Source: Trichococcus patagoniensis
GTDB lineage: Bacteria; Bacillota; Bacilli; Lactobacillales; Aerococcaceae
Reading direction: 5' to 3'
DNA: 61,664 nt
NCBI RefSeq assembly: GCF_003051085.1
Contig: NZ_QAOM01000019.1
Location: 1 to 61,664 of the forward strand
Position numbers and translations under genes: made by a program. The notes under the pieces were generated by a model that worked only from the letters and a program-made list of their open reading frames with translations, searched no databases and had not been told where the DNA came from. Positions 1 to 8,221 of this stretch are shown in pieces; positions within the stretch are counted from its first letter, which is position 1; each line of letters starts with the position of its first letter.

Positions 1-78
1 GACAAATGAAATCACTCCTTAAAATATCTGGCTTAGTCACCTTTATTTTAACAGAGTATTTCATTTGTCCTTTTTTTT
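1..78 (+). terminator. Long stem-loop followed by T8
   Basis: Nested inverted repeats pair 1-12 with 58-69 (12 bp perfect), 14-17 with 54-57, and 19-26 with 44-51, leaving a 17-nt loop; eight T follow at 71-78. This reads as a rho-independent terminator for a plus-strand gene lying left of the window, plausibly the cas operon. The stem begins at base 1, so it may extend further left. Confidence 0.6.
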
Positions 79-89
79 GCACTTTTCAC

Positions 90-125
90 AAAAAAGGTGT
101 TGATGAAATTTACTTCATCAACACC
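90..125 (-). terminator. Terminator of the CRISPR transcript
   Basis: A 12-bp perfect stem (96-107 with 114-125) is followed on the minus strand by six T (95 down to 90). There is no T tract on the plus side. It sits just beyond the degenerate terminal repeat, so it fits termination of a minus-strand pre-crRNA. Confidence 0.7.
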
Positions 126-130
126 ATTTA

Positions 131-3117
131 TTATAGAACCAAACTATAGCGATATATGGATGACATGGTTATTTTCGGGCATTTTAGTTTAGCCGATTTT
201 GTAAGGAAACTATAGCTATTAATAATCACTCAAGATCTGTAACTGAATTTTAGTTTAGCCGATTTTGTAAGGAAACTATAGCAAACCATTTAGTATAATA
301 ATCCAAAAAAAGATTTTAGTTTAGCCGATTTTGTAAGGAAACTATAGCGCACATTGAATGGCATGGCTGATATTTTTGATTTTAGTTTAGCCGATTTTGT
401 AAGGAAACTATAGCTCTCAATGACTTGGCGCGTCGAATCGGAAGATTTTAGTTTAGCCGATTTTGTAAGGAAACTATAGCGGGTACACCGGGTGAGCAAC
501 CCGAGAAAATATTTTAGTTTAGCCGATTTTGTAAGGAAACTATAGCTCGTTAACCGCGCTGCATTGACTAAGCTTGATTTTAGTTTAGCCGATTTTGTAA
601 GGAAACTATAGCTTCGCTTTTGACGCAGAATCAGATATTGTCATTTTAGTTTAGCCGATTTTGTAAGGAAACTATAGCGACCTTGGAACGCGCCTACAGC
701 ACGCAGAAATTTTAGTTTAGCCGATTTTGTAAGGAAACTATAGCGTTTGGGGATGTGGACGCGTGGCACTACGGATTTTAGTTTAGCCGATTTTGTAAGG
801 AAACTATAGCACTTAAGGTATAAAAGGTTCTAACACTTTAATTTTAGTTTAGCCGATTTTGTAAGGAAACTATAGCTACAACTCAATGCTTCTAATTACA
901 CAACTTATTTTAGTTTAGCCGATTTTGTAAGGAAACTATAGCGATTTGAGTTGCTAGGAAATCCAGCACGCTATTTTAGTTTAGCCGATTTTGTAAGGAA
1001 ACTATAGCAATGTTGCTGCTGGTGAGCGAGTTGAAATAATTTTAGTTTAGCCGATTTTGTAAGGAAACTATAGCACTGAGACTGCGTACCGTATATTTGA
1101 TATATTTTAGTTTAGCCGATTTTGTAAGGAAACTATAGCTTTGAATATTAACAAGGCTGTCAGCCATGCATTTTAGTTTAGCCGATTTTGTAAGGAAACT
1201 ATAGCCCATGATGCAATAACATGATACTCCTGAAAATTTTAGTTTAGCCGATTTTGTAAGGAAACTATAGCCTGGGAGCTGGTCTGCGTTCAGTGAATTG
1301 ATTTTAGTTTAGCCGATTTTGTAAGGAAACTATAGCCATGGAAAGACAAGTAGGCTATGATGCCAAATTTTAGTTTAGCCGATTTTGTAAGGAAACTATA
1401 GCATATCAGAACGTCTCGAAGTCTGAGTATGCATTTTAGTTTAGCCGATTTTGTAAGGAAACTATAGCTAGCACTCACGCTTCCTTTTCTTTGTTTGTAT
1501 TTTAGTTTAGCCGATTTTGTAAGGAAACTATAGCTGATATCTACAGTATAATATACATTGTCATATTTTAGTTTAGCCGATTTTGTAAGGAAACTATAGC
1601 ATCTGAAAATGGTGAAGGTTCAGAATTTGCATTTTAGTTTAGCCGATTTTGTAAGGAAACTATAGCAGATATGCCTGTTACTATTAAAGCTCAAAGATTT
1701 TAGTTTAGCCGATTTTGTAAGGAAACTATAGCGGGAGTTCCTTGATAAAGAAGAGGCAAGCAATTTTAGTTTAGCCGATTTTGTAAGGAAACTATAGCGC
1801 GGATATCTAATAGGAATTCATCCAGAGAATTTTAGTTTAGCCGATTTTGTAAGGAAACTATAGCGCTTAAGCATGAGAACGTTATAAGGCCGTTATTTTA
1901 GTTTAGCCGATTTTGTAAGGAAACTATAGCAGAAACGGGCGGCGAGATACTACAGGGGTTATTTTAGTTTAGCCGATTTTGTAAGGAAACTATAGCTGGC
2001 AGACCCGGGTACCTGGGGAGAACGGGATTTTAGTTTAGCCGATTTTGTAAGGAAACTATAGCATGATAAAACATTATACAAAATTCCGTATTATTTTAGT
2101 TTAGCCGATTTTGTAAGGAAACTATAGCGCGACTACTCGCCTTAGCACTTGCGTTTGTATTTTAGTTTAGCCGATTTTGTAAGGAAACTATAGCCGTCTG
2201 CGGTACCAAAGCAGTTGTCGCTGTATTTTAGTTTAGCCGATTTTGTAAGGAAACTATAGCTGCCGATAGCTTCTATCCATTGGGTAGTGAATTTTAGTTT
2301 AGCCGATTTTGTAAGGAAACTATAGCCCATCTTTAAAACGTACGGCATATTGATACATTTTAGTTTAGCCGATTTTGTAAGGAAACTATAGCTACGCCTC
2401 CTCACTTGTAGCTGACCAGTCATTTTAGTTTAGCCGATTTTGTAAGGAAACTATAGCGGGAGAACGCGGTAGTAGATCACGGCGGGCATTTTAGTTTAGC
2501 CGATTTTGTAAGGAAACTATAGCGTAGGCGTTTATCCGTAATCGCCAACACATATTTTAGTTTAGCCGATTTTGTAAGGAAACTATAGCACAAACGCAAT
2601 TCTTCGTTAGCCACGTCTGATTTTAGTTTAGCCGATTTTGTAAGGAAACTATAGCCGAAGCAACCGGCTCAAGTGTTACTGAACCATTTTAGTTTAGCCG
2701 ATTTTGTAAGGAAACTATAGCAGCGTCGGCACCAACTCGGATATCGGTTGTATTTTAGTTTAGCCGATTTTGTAAGGAAACTATAGCCCCTACAGGTGTG
2801 AAGGTACCTTTGGGGAAATTTTAGTTTAGCCGATTTTGTAAGGAAACTATAGCGTCAATGAAGCGGAACCCGTTTATGATGACATTTTAGTTTAGCCGAT
2901 TTTGTAAGGAAACTATAGCACGCCTTTATCCTTCAGCTGCGCAATCTGCATTTTAGTTTAGCCGATTTTGTAAGGAAACTATAGCTATGGGTGCGCTTAG
3001 AAACCATATCATTTGATTTTAGTTTAGCTGATTTTGTAAGGAAACTATAGCGGTTCATCCGCATAGTACATGTCCAGCCTCATTTTAGTTTAGCCGATTT
3101 TGTAAGGAAACTATAGC
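131..3117 (-). CRISPR. Type II (II-C-like) CRISPR array, 45 intact repeats
   Basis: There are 45 copies of a 36-bp repeat, the first at 181-216 and the last at 3082-3117, with a 66-bp period. Spacers are 30 bp, with four of 29 bp (before repeats at 1104, 1301, 2422, and consistent near-identity elsewhere). A degenerate half repeat at 131-150 keeps only AAACTATAGC and is followed by one more spacer. The repeat at 3016 has one C-to-T change. On the minus strand the repeat starts GCTATAGTTTCCTTAC, closely like the crRNA repeat of Brevibacillus laterosporus Cas9 (II-C), and ends CTAAAAT. That end is like the in-repeat -10 promoters of Campylobacter and Neisseria II-C arrays. Orientation, left-hand terminator and left-hand degenerate repeat all agree with minus-strand transcription. 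No cas gene or tracrRNA is visible. Confidence 0.97.
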
Positions 3118-3238
3118 CTGCATTCTGCATTGCGGCCGATACAGCATCAAGTCTAGAAGTGGGGATATTAAAGAGACCATCCGGACCTCCATCCGCAATA
3201 CCAAAAACGATAAAGCAGCTCGAAAAAACTAGCCCAAT
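3118..3238. other. Right flank of the CRISPR array, candidate leader
   Basis: This 121-bp stretch separates the last repeat from the sstT terminator. It is not especially AT-rich, unlike most leaders. On the minus strand it is open throughout and reads into the last repeat (includes FNIPTSRLDAVSAAMQNAG), so it may be a gene remnant instead of a leader. No repeat copy is visible in it. Confidence 0.35.
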
Positions 3239-3281
3239 CAAAAAGCCGCCGTGCACATGATGATATGCAAGGCGGCTTTTA
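3237..3281 (-). terminator. Terminator downstream of the symporter gene
   Basis: The inverted repeat AAAAGCCGCC (3241-3250) with GGCGGCTTTT (3271-3280) has T runs on both sides. It lies 7 bp beyond the stop of the minus-strand symporter gene and can act in both directions. Confidence 0.8.
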
Positions 3282-3286
3282 CTTTA

Positions 3287-4525
3287 TCATACTTCTTGAA
3301 TGATCCCATGGTTGAAAATATCATAATCGATTGCATCTTCAGTTTTAGCGACAATCAGCGCTGTTGTTGTATCAGCAGTCACATTCAGGATTGTTCTCAA
3401 CATTCCCACGAACCATTCTACCCCGGCAAAAAGGGCGATACTTTCAATCGGCAAGTTCATTTGCGGAACTACGATAGCCAAAGATACCAAGCCAGCTCCT
3501 GGAACAACGGCATTTGCCAAAGAAGCAAGCGCAGCCAAGAATGCAATATAGATGTAGTTCGTCATTGAGTATTCCACACCATAAATCTGAGAGATTGTGA
3601 TGACGGTGATCGCCATATGCATAGCAGAACCGTTACTGTTAAGGGTCATACCCAAAGGCAATACCAGTTTTGATACACGCTCTTCAATTCCCAATTTTTC
3701 ACGGGCATCCTTCAACTCAGTCGGCAACGTAACCGCTGAAGATGTTGTAACGAGTGCCATGATTGCGATTTGCGTCATGTTGTATATCAGACGGAAAAAG
3801 CTGACCCGGCAGAAAAATGATGTTAATAAGAACCATACAACGAGATAAACTAAAGTTCCTAATGCATAAACGCCTAAGTATTTTAACAATGGTAAGATAA
3901 CTTGCAATCCCATATTTGCAATTGTCGAAGCGATAAGAGCAAATATACCGACTGGAGCAATAATCATAACCATGCTGATCAAACGCAAAATGATTTTATT
4001 GAAACGTTTAACAATGTCTAAAATCGTGTTCTCTTCATCCTCTACTCTCACGTAGCTCAAAGCCGAACCAAATAAAATTGAGAATACAATGACATGAACA
4101 ATATTTCCTTCAGCCAAAGCTTGCATGATATTCGTAGGGAAGAAATTCAAAATTGTTTCTCCAAATGACATTGCTGCTACTTCAGCCATTTTGAAACCTT
4201 CTCCGGAAATCGAAGCACTGTCGATACCTGTACCTGGTTGGAACAACACACCGAACAGTACACCCATCCCACCAGCTAAAACGGAGGATATCAAAAAGAT
4301 AGTAAATGTTTTAACCCCCATCGTTCCCAGTGTTTTTGGATTTAATTCGCCAACAGCTTCAATAATCTGTCCCATTACCAACAATACAATGGACATTTGG
4401 ATGAGACGTAGGAACAATGTCCCGATGACGCTTAAAAAGCCGACGTTTTCACCGAAAAGCGAGCCAACCACGACACCCATAATAGTCATGATGACGATTT
4501 GGGTTAATAAACTCATTTTCTTCAT
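3287..4525 (-). CDS. Dicarboxylate/amino acid:cation symporter (DAACS family)
   Basis: This is a secondary transporter that takes up acidic amino acids or C4-dicarboxylates with Na+ or H+ (family knowledge). The protein is about 412 residues, the usual family length, and has many hydrophobic helices. The family signatures are recognisable: a serine-rich TSSAVTLPTELKDA stretch and the downstream LNSNGSAMHMA motif, which replaces the commoner NMDGTALY, so the substrate may not be glutamate. The start at 4525 (MKKMSLL) is chosen because AAGGGG lies just upstream; an in-frame ATG 30 bp earlier lacks a good site. It is a single gene with its own promoter and a candidate cre site. Confidence 0.88.
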   Translation of the reverse strand: MKKMSLLTQIVIMTIMGVVVGSLFGENVGFLSVIGTLFLRLIQMSIVLLVMGQIIEAVGELNPKTLGTMGVKTFTIFLISSVLAGGMGVLFGVLFQPGTGIDSASISGEGFKMAEVAAMSFGETILNFFPTNIMQALAEGNIVHVIVFSILFGSALSYVRVEDEENTILDIVKRFNKIILRLISMVMIIAPVGIFALIASTIANMGLQVILPLLKYLGVYALGTLVYLVVWFLLTSFFCRVSFFRLIYNMTQIAIMALVTTSSAVTLPTELKDAREKLGIEERVSKLVLPLGMTLNSNGSAMHMAITVITISQIYGVEYSMTNYIYIAFLAALASLANAVVPGAGLVSLAIVVPQMNLPIESIALFAGVEWFVGMLRTILNVTADTTTALIVAKTEDAIDYDIFNHGIIQEV

Positions 4526-4556
4526 ACTTGCAACCCCTTTTATACGTGATAACATT

Positions 4557-4585
4557 ATTATAAACTTTTTTCAAGCGTTTACATT
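4557..4585 (-). promoter_or_regulatory. Promoter with candidate cre site for the symporter
   Basis: On the minus strand TATAAT lies at 4562-4557, with a weak AATGTA -35 seventeen bases upstream. Between and over them is ATGTAAACGCTTGAA (4584-4570), which matches the CcpA cre consensus at 13 of 15 positions. This suggests carbon catabolite control of the symporter (inference). Confidence 0.5.
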
Positions 4586-4689
4586 ATATGTCGCGGATAA
4601 AATAATAGAAATGTTTAGCCACATTGTACCCTAGTCAAGGGGTTGACTTCTTGTTCATTTTAGAGGTTTTATTTTACCGGTGCTTATCC

Positions 4690-4848
4690 AGATGCCGTAT
4701 GCAAAAAGAGTCCAACGAACTGGACTCTTAATTTTTCTTTCAAGGCTTCGGTTAATGTTGCAGAGAAATTGATGCCCGCTTCTTCAGCTTTTTCAGCTAG
4801 GTCGACGGGAATCGTGGTGTTCTTTCTGACAACATTCAATTTGTCGAT
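4690..4848 (-). pseudogene. hicB fragment (3' part only)
   Basis: The minus strand encodes RKNTTIPVDLAEKAEEAG and continues NFSATLTEALKEKL, the C-terminal DNA-binding part of HicB. It is nearly identical to the intact gene at 10589-11110 (about 88% DNA identity by eye over 4731-4833 versus 10720-10823). A TGA stop lies just upstream in frame and no ATG or ribosome site is present, so the N-terminal half is lost. A terminator hairpin with minus-strand T5 (4703-4729) lies inside the frame. The fragment forms the left member of a direct repeat that brackets the defence cassette. Confidence 0.75.
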
Positions 4849-5020
4849 TCATCGAACTACATTTATTTTTCATGTCTTTTCCTTCACACCAATCCTCTAA
4901 AATATACGGGAATTTACTCTGAATACTTTTAAATCTCTTCTTTTTGTGACTTATTTCGGACCATATTTTTACGGCTCTTATTTGAACGCAAGGAGAAGTA
5001 CTCTTAATCTAGCCTGTATA

Positions 5021-5061
5021 GAACACGCGTTCTTGAATATGCGCGCCATCCGACGTATACT
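5021..5061 (+). promoter_or_regulatory. LexA box and promoter of the Shango-like operon
   Basis: GAACACGCGTTC at 5021-5032 fits the Gram-positive LexA/DinR box (GAAC-RNRY-GTTY). It directly abuts a near-consensus promoter: TTGAAT at 5033-5038, a 17-bp spacer, and TATACT at 5056-5061. LexA bound here would touch RNA polymerase at the -35. The gene start follows 45 bp downstream. SOS control of the defence operon is inferred from this arrangement. Confidence 0.7.
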
Positions 5062-5106
5062 AAGAGGGTATCCTGCACAGTGACTTGGAAAGGGGGAACG
5101 TCCAAG

Positions 5107-6900
5107 ATGTTTGAATTCGTAAATAAAATATTCAGAAATAAGCAAATGAGCGACGAGGAAAAATTGTCGATCATCGAATTGGTTAAGAACGAGGAATCTT
5201 TCATCAATCCGAGAGATCTCATCGCAAAGCAGACTGCTCCAAAAAAAGCTGTAACGGAAGCAAAAACAGAATTATGGATCAGCTATGTTTCGCCACCCGT
5301 GAGATTGAATGACAATTTGACAGGGCAAGTGGAGGAGGCGGTGGGTACTTTATTTGAAAGCCTATGCGCTTTCGTCGACGTCGAACTGAAGAAAAAGCGT
5401 AAAAACATCAAGCATGTGAAGCACGATCGTTACTATTATCATGTTTCCGTTTTTGATGAAATCCATCGGCTGGCCAGAGAAGTGGTTTTCTCGTTTTACA
5501 GACAGGACAATATGCACCCGGATGCTTATTTTTCCTACGATCTGAAAGCCATGTTGTCCCGGGATATCCAAAAAATCCTTATCCGTGAGGTTGAGGCGTA
5601 CCGCAATTATTTGCCATCTCCGGATGAGGAGACCAGAAAACGGTTCGGATTGACGCCATTCGGCACCCGAATCGTCTGGTGGGATCCGTCGGGAAGCGTG
5701 CGTGACAAGCAGATTTTCGACAGCACCGAAATGGAGCATTTTAATCAGCTTTCGAAAAGAGCGACGCGGTTCACGGAAGTGCCGTCCGTCATGATCCTTT
5801 GCTTGTCGAAATACGTGGATCTTTTGCAGATCGTATTGCGTGATCTGGAGGATGGATCCATCAAATGGAAGATTAAACCGAATAATTATTTCCGGAAATA
5901 TTTCCGACTGCCGTTGGAAGATTGCCGAGTCTGGACGGAAACGTTCCGGCTGCCAATGGATCTGTACATCCTGACTGAAAACACGGTCCGTCGCGAGGTC
6001 GAGGGACTTCGCGTGCTGCCTGATGAGGAAAGTCTGCAGACCCTGAAACAATATTTTCCGGATGAAACGTTCCTGAAGATTCAAGATTCTCTGAGCCAGA
6101 AAGTTGAGATCGAGCTGGATTATCCGACCATAACAGCCTTGCGGAACGTGAACAAGACCGTCTGGCATGAGGCTGCCAATCTGTTTATCCACCAACCGGT
6201 CGAGCAGTTCAGTGGGCTGCTTGGGGAAGTTGCGGATGATCCAGATCTGAAAAAGATTGCCTCGAAGGTGATCAAACAGATCGAGGATCCGGATAAGCGC
6301 ATGCTGTTTATTTGCTTGATGGAAAAGCAGGCGTTGCCGCTATCAAAAGCGCTGCAAAAAGAACGGGATGTCTTCATTCATCCAACCAGAAAGGCCGATT
6401 ATCAGCGTTATCTGAGTGACGAAGATCTGTCTATCGAAAGTTTGCCGGAACTTTTGAAGGCATGTGCGCAACCGGCACGCAGAGAAATCAAACTGGACAC
6501 AGCCTTGATCAGCGCATCGCATTCGGCCCTCGATACGATCATTGATATGGTAGACACTTACCTTAGCGATGAGGAATCTGTAGAGGGGTTGGGTTCGGCC
6601 TTCGAGCTGGATTTTGTTGCCGAAATCGAGCTGTCGCCGGCAGTGGCGGAAGAGCCGGAAACCGATCAGGAATCTGAGCATCTGGCATTCCTCAAACATT
6701 TGGTGGCAAGCGACGGGATATCTTTGGATGATTTCAAAGAACAGGCAAAAAATAAAGGGAAACTCCATCAGGCATACCTCACTGAGTTGAATGATGTGCT
6801 GTATGAAATATTTGATGATCAAGTGCTGGTGGTCAGCCAACAACAGGTCATCATTGAGGAAGATTTTATGGAAGAAATGAGGGAATGGCTCTATGGCTGA
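5107..6900 (+). CDS. sngA: TerB_C-like protein, Shango-type defence component A
   Basis: This 597-residue soluble protein is the first gene of a three-gene operon. Its last 70 or so residues (YLTELNDVLYEIFDDQ...EEDFMEEM) look like a TerB_C domain, common in tellurite-resistance and phage-defence proteins. The rest is acidic, helical and without motifs I recognise. The start at 5107 has AAAGGGGGA 9 bp upstream; a GTG at 5080 in frame has no site. The stop overlaps the next gene by 8 bp, implying translational coupling. The family assignment rests mostly on the combination with the ATPase and helicase downstream, which matches Shango (TerB protein, ATPase, helicase) and the BrxD/BrxHI pair of type 2 BREX. 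Confidence 0.75.
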   Translation: MFEFVNKIFRNKQMSDEEKLSIIELVKNEESFINPRDLIAKQTAPKKAVTEAKTELWISYVSPPVRLNDNLTGQVEEAVGTLFESLCAFVDVELKKKRKNIKHVKHDRYYYHVSVFDEIHRLAREVVFSFYRQDNMHPDAYFSYDLKAMLSRDIQKILIREVEAYRNYLPSPDEETRKRFGLTPFGTRIVWWDPSGSVRDKQIFDSTEMEHFNQLSKRATRFTEVPSVMILCLSKYVDLLQIVLRDLEDGSIKWKIKPNNYFRKYFRLPLEDCRVWTETFRLPMDLYILTENTVRREVEGLRVLPDEESLQTLKQYFPDETFLKIQDSLSQKVEIELDYPTITALRNVNKTVWHEAANLFIHQPVEQFSGLLGEVADDPDLKKIASKVIKQIEDPDKRMLFICLMEKQALPLSKALQKERDVFIHPTRKADYQRYLSDEDLSIESLPELLKACAQPARREIKLDTALISASHSALDTIIDMVDTYLSDEESVEGLGSAFELDFVAEIELSPAVAEEPETDQESEHLAFLKHLVASDGISLDDFKEQAKNKGKLHQAYLTELNDVLYEIFDDQVLVVSQQQVIIEEDFMEEMREWLYG

Positions 6901-8221
6901 AGCTAAGCTGAGAAAGAAGGATGCCCAAACGATTATTGCCTCGCTTGAGGCCGGCGTCGTGCCGGTAAAAGGGGTACAGCACGTTTTGGTGGGCAGAAGC
7001 AACGAAGTCAAGGAAATCATCGACACGTTGCAAAATTTGGAAGACGGCAACAGCGATCTGCGTTTTTGGGTAGGCGATTTCGGTTCGGGGAAAAGTTTTG
7101 TTTTGCGGACGATCGAATCGTTGGCGCTGCAAAAGAATTTCGTCGTCTCGACGATCGACTTGACTCCGACGCGGCGTTTCTATGATTCCTCCGGGAAAGC
7201 GTTGGCGCTATATAATGAAGTCGTCAACAAGATCGTCATCAAGAACAACCGCGACGGGAATGCCATCGAGACCATCGTCCAGCAATGGATCCAGGTGCTG
7301 CTCGAGCAGCTTGCCGCGGAAAACGGCCTGACCGTTCCCGCTTTGATGGAAAAGGCCCATTGGAAATTGGTTGAGAACGCCATCCTGAAGACGACGAATT
7401 CCTTCTACTCATCCGGGCTTTCCTATGAATTTGGACAAGCACTGATGAAATATTTCGAAGGGATCGCGGACGATAATATGTCCCTGCAGATTGAAGCGAT
7501 TCGTTGGATCCGCGGGGATATCACGACAAAGACGGAAGCATCCAAGGAACTAGGCATCAAGAACGTCATCAACGATGCAAATTATCTCATTGCGCTGAAG
7601 AATCTGGCGGAATTATTCTTGAAAATCGGCTACAAGGGATTTGTCATCAATTTTGATGAATCCGTCAATCTTTATAAATTGCCCCGCTCGCTGACCCGTG
7701 AAAAAAATTATGAGATGATCCTCAATCTGTACAACGAAACGAAAACGAATGAGGCAAAAGGCCTGTTCATCAATTTCGGCGCAACGAAGCATACGGTCTA
7801 TGACGAGCGAAGAGGGTTGGCCAGCTATGGCGCATTGAAAACCCGCTTCGGCAATGAATTGATGAAAAATAAAGACTATGTCAACGTCAACAGCACCGTC
7901 ATCGATCTGAAGCCGCTGACACCGGAAGAGATCTTTATCCTTTTGACCAAGTTGCTGGAAATTTACAATACGGCTTATCAGACGACGCTGGTGGTGAAGG
8001 ACAGCGAAATCCAGCAATACATGGAAGATCAGCTGAACCGTCCGGGAGCCGCGGCCTTCTTGACGCCGCGATCGGTCATCAAGGATTACATCGAAATCCT
8101 GTCCCTGCAGCGCCAGAATCCGGACTATTCCTTCTCGCATATCCTTGCCGATCGGTTCGGCAGAAAATCCGCCATCGTGGCGAAGGATGCAGATGACCAC
8201 GATGAAATAGAGGTTTACTGA
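6893..8221 (+). CDS. sngB: BREX-like DUF2791 ATPase, Shango-type component B
   Basis: This is a 442-residue AAA-like ATPase of the BrxC/BrxD (DUF2791) family. The Walker A motif GDFGSGKS is at residues 61-68 and the Walker B motif FVINFDES at about 250-257, with a conserved PTRRFYDSSGKA-type stretch near residue 92. The start overlaps the end of the TerB_C-like gene and the stop overlaps the helicase start (TGATG), so the three proteins are likely made in fixed ratio. In phage defence such ATPases work with the partner helicase on foreign DNA (family knowledge; exact role unknown). Confidence 0.85.
   Translation: MAEAKLRKKDAQTIIASLEAGVVPVKGVQHVLVGRSNEVKEIIDTLQNLEDGNSDLRFWVGDFGSGKSFVLRTIESLALQKNFVVSTIDLTPTRRFYDSSGKALALYNEVVNKIVIKNNRDGNAIETIVQQWIQVLLEQLAAENGLTVPALMEKAHWKLVENAILKTTNSFYSSGLSYEFGQALMKYFEGIADDNMSLQIEAIRWIRGDITTKTEASKELGIKNVINDANYLIALKNLAELFLKIGYKGFVINFDESVNLYKLPRSLTREKNYEMILNLYNETKTNEAKGLFINFGATKHTVYDERRGLASYGALKTRFGNELMKNKDYVNVNSTVIDLKPLTPEEIFILLTKLLEIYNTAYQTTLVVKDSEIQQYMEDQLNRPGAAAFLTPRSVIKDYIEILSLQRQNPDYSFSHILADRFGRKSAIVAKDADDHDEIEVY

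Noticed and set aside
131-150. Possible tracrRNA anti-repeat at the left of the array
   Set aside because: It matches the repeat in sense with loss of one half, has no following nexus or terminator on the right strand, and fits a degenerate terminal repeat.
290-2423. Minus-strand open frames through the CRISPR array containing repeated SFLTKSAKLK peptides
   Set aside because: They are translations of the CRISPR repeat itself and the spacers differ in every unit; no start signals.
4690-4848. Functional HicA or HicB gene left of the defence operon
   Set aside because: The frame has a stop immediately upstream, no start codon with a ribosome site, and covers only the HicB C-terminus.
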